A stretch of DNA of 49,075 nucleotides from Hungatella sp. GTDB lineage: Bacteria; Bacillota; Clostridia; Lachnospirales; Lachnospiraceae. Of this stretch, positions 25,654-33,849 are shown piece after piece. The DNA lies in the NCBI GenBank assembly GCA_022796015.1, contig JAAWHU010000015.1, positions 1 to 49,075 on the forward strand, read 5' to 3'. A program made the translations under genes and the position numbers. The notes under the pieces were generated by a model. It was not told where the DNA came from. It worked only from the letters and a program-made list of their open reading frames with translations, and searched no databases. Position 1 is the stretch's first letter; the number at the start of each line of letters is the position of its first letter.

Positions 25654-26499
25654 ATGAGAAAAACCAAACCTGCTGCGACTATGATCCTTGTGGGAGCCTG
25701 CGTCCTGGTGTGGGCTCCCATCCTCCTTATGGCGGCGGCCTCCTTAATGCCGGAGGATGAATTATACTGGCGGTATTTGTCCCCTTTGGGACTTGGAAGA
25801 GACCGGGTGAGAGCCACCTTTCTTCCCTCCTACCCATCGGGTGAGGCCCTTGTGGAGCTTCTGATACGCTCCCCCGGATTTTTTGTCATGTTCTGGAATT
25901 CCTGTATCCAGGTGATCCCGATGGCGGCTGGGCAGCTGTTAGCGGCAGCCCCGGCCTCCTGGGCATTTGCCAGGTTCCGGTTTCCGGGAAAAAAGGCGCT
26001 CTTTGGAATCTATGTAATCCTTATGGTTCTGCCCTTTCAGGTAACCCAGGTGTCCAACTATCTGGTTCTTGACCATCTGGGAATTCTTGACTCCCACCTG
26101 GCCCTGATTCTTCCGGGAATCTGGTCCACACTGCCGGTCTATATCATGACAAAAGCGTTTGAGACCATACCGGAGGCTCTCCTGGAGGCGGCCCGTCTGG
26201 ATGGAGCAGGAGAGTTCTATAGCTTTTTCCATGTAGGCCTGCCTCTGGGGTATCCCGGCATCGCCACGGCCATGATGCTGGGCTTTGTGGATGGATGGAA
26301 CGCCCTGGAGCAGCCTATTACTTATCTGAAGGACAAAAGCCTGTGGCCTCTGGCCCTGTACCTGCCTAATATTGCAGAGGATAAGGCGGCGGTGGCATTT
26401 GCGGCAGCGCTGATTACATGCCTTCTGCCGGTACTGGTCTATCTCAACTGCCAGGAGGAACTGGAACAGGGGATAGCAGCATCAGGAGTAAAACAGTAA
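25654..26499 (+). CDS. ABC transporter permease, MalG type
   Basis: A 281-aa partner permease with about six helices and the EAA loop at about 178-197 (EAARLDGAGEFYSFFHVGLP). Between them lies the usual AAAPASWAFARFRFPGKK segment. The ribosome binding site is GGGGGAG. It is followed after 13 nt by the coiled-coil adaptor gene, which is not a normal component of sugar importers. Confidence 0.92.
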   Translation: MRKTKPAATMILVGACVLVWAPILLMAAASLMPEDELYWRYLSPLGLGRDRVRATFLPSYPSGEALVELLIRSPGFFVMFWNSCIQVIPMAAGQLLAAAPASWAFARFRFPGKKALFGIYVILMVLPFQVTQVSNYLVLDHLGILDSHLALILPGIWSTLPVYIMTKAFETIPEALLEAARLDGAGEFYSFFHVGLPLGYPGIATAMMLGFVDGWNALEQPITYLKDKSLWPLALYLPNIAEDKAAVAFAAALITCLLPVLVYLNCQEELEQGIAASGVKQ

Positions 26500-26512
26500 A
26501 GGGGGAAGCATC

Positions 26513-28195
26513 ATGAGACAAACAAGGCAGCCACAGATAAAACCGTGGCTTCTGGCAGTATTTTTCCTGTTTATGGTGATCTGTACCCTGGCGTCCAGAA
26601 TTTATGACAGCGTCACGATTCCCAAGGTAACTACAACAGTCCCCAAGAGGAAGACTGTAGAGACCTTGACGGAGGGAAAGGGAAGGGTGAAGGTAAAGGA
26701 AAAGGAATTCTGCCGGATCTTTCCGGGGCTGCGCATAAAGAAGACGGCTGTAATGCAGGGGAGTCAGGTGAAGGAGGGGGATGTGCTGTTCTGGTATGAC
26801 CTGGAATCTGTCCTGGAAAAGAAGGAAGAGCTTGAGAACGACCTGGAGAAAATAGATATGGCCATAGAAAAAGAGCAGATTTCCCGGGAGCATTATGAAG
26901 GATTGACAGAGACAGAAGCTGCCCTGTGGGAACTTGAGCTGGCCAGAAGAGAGCTGGAGGAGGGGCAGAGAGAATTCCAGGAGAAAAAGGCGGATCATGA
27001 GGCGGAGCTTGAGAGGCTGAAGGACCAGTATGAGAGGGGACTTGAGCTGGCAGAAGAGGAACTGTGGCAGCAGCAGGAGAAGGAATGGGAGATGGCAAGG
27101 GAACAGTTGGATACAATGAGGAATTCCAGAGAGGAGGCTTTAAGGGAGCAGGAGTGGAAGATCGAGGATCTTCTTGAGGAGATCGAAGCACTTACGGAGG
27201 AAGAGGAAAAGGAGAAGAGCCGTCTTGAGAAACAGCTGAAAAGAGCCAGAGAAGACCTGGAGGATATGAGAGACTCCTGGAACGACAAGGTGGACAGCGC
27301 CAGATTTCAGATGGATTATCTGGATAACCAGGAGAGAAGAATCAGCTCCGGACAGACCAGTGTCCAGGAGGCCAGGAGGGAGGCATATGAGGCAGCCATA
27401 AAGCAGGAAGAAGAGGGGATGGAAAATGCCCAAAAAGACTTGGACAATCTGAAGAAGGCGGTGGAGAAAGCCCAATGGCAGGCAGGAGCAGCCCAAAAGC
27501 AGGATCAGGCCAGACAGCTGTCCTTCAAGCAGCAGGAAAAACTCTCTGAACTCAATATGAGAGAACTGAAGCTGGACAGGACGGAGAAAGAAAAGCAGCT
27601 TCAGGACATGGAGGAGCTGGCAGAGGGGGGAGGCGTGGTAAAAGCCTTTATGGATGGAACCGTGGCGGATATGGAGCTGGCAGAAGGAAGGACTGCCACA
27701 GGGGAGGAGCTGTTATCCCTGGCCGGACAAAGCTGCCGGTTTGAGGGAGCCTTTGTGAAGGAAGAACAGGAGCTGACCCTGGGAGATGTGATAGAGATTG
27801 ACATTCCCGGGACGCCAAGAACCAAGGAGGCCCGGATTACGGCAATGAATCTGCTGGGGGAGGAGGAAGGCGTCTTTTGGGCAGAGCTGGACACCCAGGA
27901 GCTTGCACTTGGAACCGTGACCTCCTATACCTGCAGCAGGCAGTCCCAGATTTTTGACAGGGTGATTCCTTTAGAAGGCCTCAGAAAGGATACAAAAGGA
28001 TACTATTGCCTGGTGGTAAGACCCATAGCTACGATCTTGGGAGAAGAATTCCGGGCGGAGCGGGTGGAGGTTCAGGTAATTTACCAGGGATATCAGGAGG
28101 CGGCTATAGAGGGTTCTGTTTTTGAAGGAGACCAGATCATTACAGGGGAGAATAAGACCATGGGGGAGGGAGACCGGGTGAGGCCCATATCATGA
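26513..28195 (+). CDS. HlyD/MacA-like membrane-fusion adaptor with very long coiled coil
   Basis: A 560-aa protein anchored by one N-terminal helix (about 12-29). The first half of a lipoyl-like hairpin (about 45-100) precedes a highly charged helical region, about 100-370, with heptad-type coiled coil, far longer than in usual MacA proteins. The second lipoyl half follows (GGGVVKAFMDGTVADMELAEG, 372-405 region), then beta-barrel-like domains to the end. This is the membrane-fusion-protein plan. In Gram-positives such adaptors serve MacB-type or peptide exporters. It is coupled by a 4-nt overlap to a MacB-core-like gene, suggesting that the two proteins interact. Confidence 0.8.
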   Translation: MRQTRQPQIKPWLLAVFFLFMVICTLASRIYDSVTIPKVTTTVPKRKTVETLTEGKGRVKVKEKEFCRIFPGLRIKKTAVMQGSQVKEGDVLFWYDLESVLEKKEELENDLEKIDMAIEKEQISREHYEGLTETEAALWELELARRELEEGQREFQEKKADHEAELERLKDQYERGLELAEEELWQQQEKEWEMAREQLDTMRNSREEALREQEWKIEDLLEEIEALTEEEEKEKSRLEKQLKRAREDLEDMRDSWNDKVDSARFQMDYLDNQERRISSGQTSVQEARREAYEAAIKQEEEGMENAQKDLDNLKKAVEKAQWQAGAAQKQDQARQLSFKQQEKLSELNMRELKLDRTEKEKQLQDMEELAEGGGVVKAFMDGTVADMELAEGRTATGEELLSLAGQSCRFEGAFVKEEQELTLGDVIEIDIPGTPRTKEARITAMNLLGEEEGVFWAELDTQELALGTVTSYTCSRQSQIFDRVIPLEGLRKDTKGYYCLVVRPIATILGEEFRAERVEVQVIYQGYQEAAIEGSVFEGDQIITGENKTMGEGDRVRPIS

Positions 28196-28773
28196 AGAAG
28201 ATAATCAGATATATGCTGGGATTTGTTCTGGCGGCCGCTGTCATGGCCGCAGCCGGGGCAGCCTGCTGGGACTATGTATGCAGCAGGCCCTGCTTTGTGA
28301 AGATGGACTGCCGGGGACTTGGCATTGACGTGGAGACCATGAAGCGCTGGGAGAAAAGAGAGGAAAAGGGCGGCCTGGGTATAATAAACATGGCGGGATG
28401 GAGCGTGGGAGAACAACAGCTGGTAAGCTCTGTCAGCACCGGGAGGAAACACCTGTCTAACGTGGTTCTGGTGTACGGTTCCATGGAGCTGGCTGTGCAG
28501 TCCCAGATTCTTGAAGGAAGGTGCGGCCTGGATGTAGAAGGGAATTTCTGTGTTCTCAGCGAAGGCCTGGCCCGCCATCTTTTTGGAAGCACGGATGTGA
28601 CAGGAGAGTGTGTAAAAACAGAAAAGCAGGTATTTCTTGTGGCGGGGGTGACAGGGGAAGAGGAGGATATTCTGATGATTCCCATGGAAAGCGGAGAGGT
28701 GGAGGAGCTGGCAGTGGTTTTTAACGGCAGACTGGGAGCTAAGGAGAAGATGAGAAGGCTTGTGGAACAATGA
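28192..28773 (+). CDS. Stand-alone MacB-periplasmic-core-like membrane protein
   Basis: A 193-aa protein with one N-terminal transmembrane helix (about 7-27) and an extracytoplasmic remainder. Its centre, VLSEGLARHLFGSTDVTGE followed by VFLVAGVTGEEED and ILMIPM, matches the order and spacing of the MacB_PCD domain of FtsX/MacB permeases. The three or four FtsX transmembrane helices that should follow are absent, and there is no frame-shifted remnant downstream. It overlaps the adaptor by 4 nt. It may give the adaptor a docking surface on a different permease (inference). A decayed MacB is the main alternative. Confidence 0.62.
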   Translation: MKKIIRYMLGFVLAAAVMAAAGAACWDYVCSRPCFVKMDCRGLGIDVETMKRWEKREEKGGLGIINMAGWSVGEQQLVSSVSTGRKHLSNVVLVYGSMELAVQSQILEGRCGLDVEGNFCVLSEGLARHLFGSTDVTGECVKTEKQVFLVAGVTGEEEDILMIPMESGEVEELAVVFNGRLGAKEKMRRLVEQ

Positions 28774-28804
28774 CCGGCAGCACATACGTGTTATATACTG
28801 CCGG
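28774..28804 (+). repeat. Inverted repeat after the MacB-core-like gene
   Basis: CCGGCAG (28774-28780) and CTGCCGG (28798-28804) pair perfectly around a 17-nt loop that itself contains CAC/GTG. The run of T starts 16 nt later (28821), so a classical terminator is not certain. Confidence 0.4.
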
Positions 28805-28813
28805 AGATTGCTC

Positions 28814-28946
28814 TTGTGTATTTTTTTAATATGGATTAAGATAGTATATGAGCCTGACATGCCCTGGTCCTGGTGTGCTGAAGGTGCGCCTGTCAGCAGG
28901 CCGAGGGGGGAATGGAGGTTACTACCGAGAAGAAAGAAGGACAGAT
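28814..28946 (+). promoter_or_regulatory. Candidate promoter and structured leader of the MATE gene
   Basis: TTGTGT (28814-28819), 17-nt spacer, TAAGAT (28837-28842). The leader of about 98 nt that follows is GC-rich and holds a hairpin GCCTG-TCAG-CAGGC (28888-28901). I cannot assign it to a riboswitch class. Confidence 0.4.
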
Positions 28947-30329
28947 ATGCTATCAAAATTCAAACAGCTGTTTGCGCAGGTTGACATGACAGAGGGAAGG
29001 CCCTGGGAAAAGATCGTAGCCTTTACCATCCCTATGCTGATGGGCAACATTGCCCAGCAGCTTTACAATACTGTGGACAGTATCGTTGTAGGCAAATATG
29101 TGGGGGACAATGCATTGGCAGCCGTAGGAAGCGCCAGCCCTATGCTGAATCTGCTTTTAGTACTTTTTGTGGGAATTTCCATGGGAGCCAGCATTATGGT
29201 GTCCCAGTATTATGGTTCCAGAGACAGGGAAAACCTGTCAAAGACCATCGGGAGCTCCATCACCCTGACTGCGGCGGCTTCTCTGTTTCTCATGGTGTTC
29301 TGCTCCATGCTCATCAGGCCGGTGCTTCATATATTAAACACGCCGGATACCATCATAGACTGGTGCGCCTCTTACCTGTTTATTCTCCTTATGGGCATTG
29401 CAGGCCTGGCTTACTATAACATTCTCTGCGGGATCTTAAGAGGCTTGGGGGACTCCTTGTCCGCCCTGGTCTATCTTTTAGTGGCCACAGTGATCAATAT
29501 CATACTTGACGTGTGGTTTGTGGCGGGATTTCACATGGGGGTGGCAGGAGTCGCCCTGGCAACCGTCATTGCCCAGATGATATCGGCTGTGCTCTGTGTC
29601 CTGAAGCTGCAGCGGATGACGCACCTCTTTGACCTAAAGCCGGAATATCTGAAGCCCGACAAGGAAAATATGACTACAGTCCTGCGTCTTGGCCTGCCAT
29701 CCGGCATTACCCAGGCTATTTTTTCCCTGGCCATGGTAGTTGTCCAGTCTCTGACCAACAGCTTCGGGGAGATGGTCATTGCCGCCAATGTCATTATTAT
29801 GAGGGTGGATGGATTTGCCATGATGCCTAATTTCTCCTTTGGAACTGCCATGACCACCTATTCCGGGCAGAACGTGGGAGCCAAAAAAATTGACAGGGTC
29901 AGAGAAGGGGCAAAGCAGGGAACCATGATTGCCGTGGGCACATCCGCCACGATTACAGGGATTATCCTGCTGTTCGGCCCCTATCTCATGGCAATTTTCA
30001 CCAATACGGCAGAGCTGGTGACCCTAAGCGCCAACATGATGAAGATTCTGGCGGTGGGATACATTGCCATGGCAGTGACCCAGAGCCTGTCAGGGATTAT
30101 GCGCGGGGCAGGAGATACCATGACACCTATGTGGATCTCCATGATTACCACTGTGGCCATCCGGGTGCCCCTGGCATACGGCATAGCTGCCTTTACCAGG
30201 ACAGAAGCCCTTCCCAGAGGCCGGTACGAATGTATCTGGATTTCCCTGCTGATCTCCTGGGTATTGGGCGCAGCTATTACCAGCTTCTGCTACAGGCTGG
30301 GCCATTGGAAAAAGAAAGCCTTAAAATAA
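28947..30329 (+). CDS. MATE family efflux transporter
   Basis: A 460-aa cation-coupled drug/cation antiporter with about 12 transmembrane helices. Typical MATE features include FTIPMLMGNIAQQLYNTVDSIVVGKYVG in the first repeat and GLPSGITQAIFS in the second. I place the start at 28947 (MLSKFKQLF), with AGAAGG 6 nt upstream; the open frame extends to 28848 but those codons have no ribosome binding site and cover a structured leader. It probably has its own promoter, so a functional tie to the preceding cluster is not established. The substrate is unknown. Confidence 0.93.
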   Translation: MLSKFKQLFAQVDMTEGRPWEKIVAFTIPMLMGNIAQQLYNTVDSIVVGKYVGDNALAAVGSASPMLNLLLVLFVGISMGASIMVSQYYGSRDRENLSKTIGSSITLTAAASLFLMVFCSMLIRPVLHILNTPDTIIDWCASYLFILLMGIAGLAYYNILCGILRGLGDSLSALVYLLVATVINIILDVWFVAGFHMGVAGVALATVIAQMISAVLCVLKLQRMTHLFDLKPEYLKPDKENMTTVLRLGLPSGITQAIFSLAMVVVQSLTNSFGEMVIAANVIIMRVDGFAMMPNFSFGTAMTTYSGQNVGAKKIDRVREGAKQGTMIAVGTSATITGIILLFGPYLMAIFTNTAELVTLSANMMKILAVGYIAMAVTQSLSGIMRGAGDTMTPMWISMITTVAIRVPLAYGIAAFTRTEALPRGRYECIWISLLISWVLGAAITSFCYRLGHWKKKALK

Positions 30330-30345
30330 CATGGTTTTTACGGGA

Positions 30346-31218
30346 TCAGTATGCGATTACTTCATACCCATCTTCTGTAACAAGAACCTGAATCTCCCAC
30401 TGGGCCGAGGGCTTCCCGTCATCGGTGTACACGGTCCAGTCGTCGTCTTCATCTACATAGACCTCCTCCGTGCCCATGTTGATCATCGGTTCGATGGTGA
30501 ACATGAGGCCGGGGACCATAAGCATCTCCGTTCCCCTTGGAGCTACATAGCTGACCCAGGGGTCTTCGTGGAACTGAAGGCCTACGCCGTGGCCGCCGAT
30601 ATCCCGGACTACCCGGAAGCCGTTGGCCCTGGCGTGGTCGTTGACGGCCTGGCTCATATCCCCCAAAAATCCCCAGGGACGCACTTCTTTTAATCCCAGC
30701 TCCATACATTCTTTGGTCACATCCACCAGCTTTTTCTTTTCCTCGGACACATTCCCGATACAGAACATGCGGGAAGAGTCAGAGTAGTATCCATTCAGAT
30801 TGGTAGAACAGTCCACGTTGACAATGTCCCCGCTTTTTAACACCACATGGGGGGAGGGAATCCCGTGACACACCACCTCGTTTATGGAGGTGCAGACGCT
30901 CTTGGGGAAGCCTTCAAAGTGAAGAGGGGCCGGGATGGCATGATATCTGGTGGTCTGCTCATAAACCCAGCGGTCAATCTCTTCCGTAGTAGTTCCTTCC
31001 TTAATATGCTCTGCCACATAGTCAAGGACGGCAATGTTTACCTTGGCGCTTTCCCGGATAGCCTGGAGCTGGGAAGGAGTCTTGATCATATCCCGGGAGG
31101 GGACCATGTGTCCTTGATGCCGGTAGAGGGCAATCCTCTGGTCAAAATCATAGTGACATTTTTTATACTTCAGTCCGCTGCCGCACCAGCAGGGATTGTT
31201 GCGATTGAGAAAATGCAT
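30346..31218 (-). CDS. map: Methionine aminopeptidase with N-terminal SEC-C zinc motif
   Basis: A 290-aa type I enzyme that removes initiator Met. Residues 7-21 (NNPCWCGSGLKYKKC) form the SEC-C zinc motif also found at the SecA C-terminus, which may bind ribosome or zinc. The catalytic domain shows H118 and the metal ligands D136, D147, H210 and E243, plus a C-terminal glutamate in QWEIQVLV. The start at 31218 has AAAGGAG 9 nt upstream; the open frame runs further to 31467 only because it crosses the repeats there. It is convergent with the MATE gene, 16 bp apart. Confidence 0.95.
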   Translation of the reverse strand: MHFLNRNNPCWCGSGLKYKKCHYDFDQRIALYRHQGHMVPSRDMIKTPSQLQAIRESAKVNIAVLDYVAEHIKEGTTTEEIDRWVYEQTTRYHAIPAPLHFEGFPKSVCTSINEVVCHGIPSPHVVLKSGDIVNVDCSTNLNGYYSDSSRMFCIGNVSEEKKKLVDVTKECMELGLKEVRPWGFLGDMSQAVNDHARANGFRVVRDIGGHGVGLQFHEDPWVSYVAPRGTEMLMVPGLMFTIEPMINMGTEEVYVDEDDDWTVYTDDGKPSAQWEIQVLVTEDGYEVIAY

Positions 31219-31253
31219 GGGAATATGCTCCTTTTTTGTAATAGTCGGCCGCC

Positions 31254-31293
31254 GAACCAGCACAGGTATAATGTCGACAGACATGATACCATG
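31254..31293. repeat. 40-bp palindromic repeat, copy 1
   Basis: First of two copies 111 bp apart, identical at 37 of 40 positions. It holds GGTATAATGTC and its near-complement separated by GACA; one base (31285 region) breaks the palindrome. It lies upstream of map, between map and relA. Confidence 0.8.
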
Positions 31294-31364
31294 TGCTTTG
31301 CACATGCTCCCTCCAGGGGATGCACACGGTTCGGGCCGTGCTTTGTCACACTTTGTGTGACACT

Positions 31365-31404
31365 GAACCGGTACAGGTATAATGTCGACAGACATTATAC
31401 CATG
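31365..31404. repeat. 40-bp palindromic repeat, copy 2
   Basis: Second copy, with a perfect 11-4-11 palindrome: GGTATAATGTC (31376-31386), GACA, GACATTATACC (31391-31401). Between the copies are further inverted repeats, GTCACAC/GTGTGAC (31345-31361) and a GCAC/GTGC-ended hairpin near 31322-31341. The region from 31219 to 31460 contains no gene. Confidence 0.8.
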
Positions 31405-31461
31405 AGTAAGAAGAAAGAGGGGACAAAAATTAGGTGTATTGAGAAAAAGACCATGTTTTTC

Positions 31462-31506
31462 TTGCATTTTGCCAGGAGAAAACTTATAATGGTTAAATAA
31501 TTAACC
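31462..31506 (+). promoter_or_regulatory. relA promoter with palindrome at the start site
   Basis: TTGCAT (31462-31467), 17-nt spacer, TATAAT (31485-31490). GGTTAA-ATAA-TTAACC (31491-31506) is a perfect 6-4-6 palindrome covering the expected start point and could be an operator. Confidence 0.7.
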
Positions 31507-31525
31507 ACTTAAGAAGGTGAATCCC

Positions 31526-33805
31526 ATGGCACAAGACCATACTGACGAAAGACTGGAGCAGGAACTGGAGGCGCCGGCTTCCTTTACCAGTCCGGAGATT
31601 TTATATGAAGACCTGATCCGCAGCATCCGCAAGTACCATCCTTCCGACGATATTTCTATGGTTGAGAAGGCATATACCATTGCCAGGGAGGCTCATAAAG
31701 ATCAGAAGAGAAAATCGGGTGAACCATATATCATTCACCCTCTTTGTGTTGCCATCATACTGGCGGACTTAGAGCTGGATAAAGAGAGTATTGTTGCAGG
31801 AATCCTCCATGATGTGGTGGAGGACACGGTAATGACCCTGGACGAGATCACAAAGGAATTTGGTCCCGAGGTGGCCCTCCTGGTGGATGGCGTTACCAAG
31901 CTGACCCAGCTGTCCTGGTCCATGGACAAGGTGGAGATCCAGGCGGAGAATTTGAGAAAGATGTTCCTTGCCATGGCAAAGGATATCCGGGTAATTCTTA
32001 TTAAGCTGGCGGACCGTCTTCACAATATGAGAACCCTCCAGTATATGAAACCGGAGAAACAGAAGGAAAAAGCCAGAGAGACCATGGATATCTATGCTCC
32101 CATCGCCCACAGGCTGGGTATCTCCAAGATCAAGGTGGAGCTGGATGATCTGTCTTTAAAATATCTGATGCCCGACGTTTATTATGACCTGGCGGAGAAG
32201 ATCGCTTTGAGCAAGGATGCCAGGAAAGCTTTTGTCAACGGGATTGTGGACGAAGTAAAAAACCATATGACCGATGCGGGGATCGATTCCTCTGTGGAAG
32301 GACGGGTAAAGCATTTCTTCAGCATCTATAAGAAGATGGTAAAGCAGGATAAGACCCTGGAGCAGATCTATGATGTATTTGCCGTGCGGATCGTGGTGGA
32401 GTCCGTGAAGGACTGCTATGGGGCCCTTGGGGTTATTCATGAGCTGTATAAGCCGATTCCAGGCAGGTTCAAGGACTATATCGCCATGCCCAAGCCCAAT
32501 ATGTATCAGTCCCTCCACACGACTCTCATTGGAAGCAACGGACAGCCTTTTGAGATTCAGATTCGCACCTATGAGATGCACCGCACGGCGGAGTACGGTA
32601 TTGCCGCCCACTGGAAGTACAAGGAGAGGGGAAGCGGCCAGGTGGCGGCAGGGGACGAAGAGGCAAAGCTCAGCTGGCTGCGGCAGATCCTGGAGTGGCA
32701 GAAGGACATGTCGGACAACAAAGAGTTCTTAAGCCTTATAAAAAGCGACCTGGATCTGTTCTCCGACAGTGTATATTGCTTTACCCCTACAGGGGATGTA
32801 AAGGCCCTGCCCAGCGGATCCACTCCCATTGATTTTGCCTACGCCATCCACAGCGCTGTGGGCAATAAGATGGTAGGCGCCAGGGTCAACGGCAAGCTGG
32901 TGAACATTGATTACGTGATTCAGAACGGCGACCGGATCGAGGTGATTACCTCCCAGAACTCCAAAGGCCCCAGCCGGGACTGGCTCAAACTGGTAAAGAG
33001 CACTCAGGCTAAGAACAAGATCAATCAGTGGTTTAAGGCGGAGCTGAAGGAGGACAATATCCTCCGGGGCAAGGACATGATCGATAAGTACTGCAAAGCC
33101 AAGGGGATCAACTATCCGGAACTGAATAAGCCGGAATATATGGAAAAAGTCATGAAACGGTATGCCTTTAGAGACTGGGATTCGGTGCTGGCCTCCATAG
33201 GGCACGGCGGACTGAAGGAGGGCCAGGTCATCAACAAGATGATAGAGGCCCGCGACAAGAAGCTAAAGCATGAGGTGACGGACGCCAATATTTTGGATGG
33301 TATTGAGGAGATGACAAGCAAGGTTCCCACGGCCAAGAAGTCCAAAAGCGGTATTGTGGTTAAGGGGATTCACGATGTGGCAGTGAGGTTTTCACGCTGC
33401 TGCAGTCCTGTGCCGGGAGACGAGATTGTGGGCTTTGTCACCAGGGGACGAGGCGTGTCCCTTCACCGCACCGACTGTATCAATATCATTAATCTGCCGG
33501 AGTCAGAGCGGGTACGCCTCATTGATGCAGAGTGGCAGCAGCCCGAGGGAGAGGAGAACAAAGAAAAATATTCCACGGAAATACAGATCTATGCCAACAA
33601 CCGGATCGGTATGTTTGTGGATATTTCTAAGGTGTTTACAGAGCGTCAGATTGACATTACCTCCATGAATGTGCGGACCAGTAAACAGGGCAAGGCCACC
33701 ATTATTATGACCTTTGATATCCGCGGCAAGGAGGAGCTGACTAAAGTAACGGATAAACTGAGACAGATAGAGGGAGTGCTTGATATAGAGAGAACAGCAG
33801 GGTAG
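31526..33805 (+). CDS. relA: Bifunctional (p)ppGpp synthetase/hydrolase
   Basis: A 759-aa stringent-response enzyme. The hydrolase HD domain (about 40-190) keeps HDVVEDT and RLHNMRT. The synthetase domain has RFKDYIAMPKPNMYQSLHTT. A TGS domain follows (VYCFTPTGDVKALPSGSTPIDFAY region) and then an ACT domain in the last 75 residues. Both catalytic halves look intact, so this is a Rel-type bifunctional enzyme. I prefer the ATG at 31526, 8 nt behind AAGAAGG, to the in-frame GTG at 31517, which overlaps that ribosome binding site. A hairpin overlaps its stop codon. Confidence 0.96.
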   Translation: MAQDHTDERLEQELEAPASFTSPEILYEDLIRSIRKYHPSDDISMVEKAYTIAREAHKDQKRKSGEPYIIHPLCVAIILADLELDKESIVAGILHDVVEDTVMTLDEITKEFGPEVALLVDGVTKLTQLSWSMDKVEIQAENLRKMFLAMAKDIRVILIKLADRLHNMRTLQYMKPEKQKEKARETMDIYAPIAHRLGISKIKVELDDLSLKYLMPDVYYDLAEKIALSKDARKAFVNGIVDEVKNHMTDAGIDSSVEGRVKHFFSIYKKMVKQDKTLEQIYDVFAVRIVVESVKDCYGALGVIHELYKPIPGRFKDYIAMPKPNMYQSLHTTLIGSNGQPFEIQIRTYEMHRTAEYGIAAHWKYKERGSGQVAAGDEEAKLSWLRQILEWQKDMSDNKEFLSLIKSDLDLFSDSVYCFTPTGDVKALPSGSTPIDFAYAIHSAVGNKMVGARVNGKLVNIDYVIQNGDRIEVITSQNSKGPSRDWLKLVKSTQAKNKINQWFKAELKEDNILRGKDMIDKYCKAKGINYPELNKPEYMEKVMKRYAFRDWDSVLASIGHGGLKEGQVINKMIEARDKKLKHEVTDANILDGIEEMTSKVPTAKKSKSGIVVKGIHDVAVRFSRCCSPVPGDEIVGFVTRGRGVSLHRTDCINIINLPESERVRLIDAEWQQPEGEENKEKYSTEIQIYANNRIGMFVDISKVFTERQIDITSMNVRTSKQGKATIIMTFDIRGKEELTKVTDKLRQIEGVLDIERTAG

Positions 33806-33822
33806 CCTGCTTTCTCTCTTTT
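33787..33822 (+). terminator. Hairpin across the relA stop codon
   Basis: AGAGAG (33787-33792) and AGCAGG (33796-33801) pair with CCTGCT (33806-33811) and CTCTCT (33814-33819); the loop GTAG includes the TAG stop. TTTT follows. Probably a partial terminator ahead of the MBL gene. Confidence 0.65.
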
Positions 33823-33849
33823 GTATAAAATATAGGAGGAGAGGAACGT

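Noticed and set aside
26631..27496. Several minus-strand open frames within the coiled-coil adaptor
   Set aside because: They reflect the Glu/Lys-rich coding sequence on the other strand.
26513..28195. Structural coiled-coil or cell-division protein instead of an adaptor
   Set aside because: The split lipoyl-like halves around the coiled coil and the downstream beta domains fit the membrane-fusion family better.
31219..31467. Extension of the methionine aminopeptidase frame across the palindromic repeats
   Set aside because: It merely translates the repeats; the SEC-C motif and ribosome binding site fix the start at 31218.
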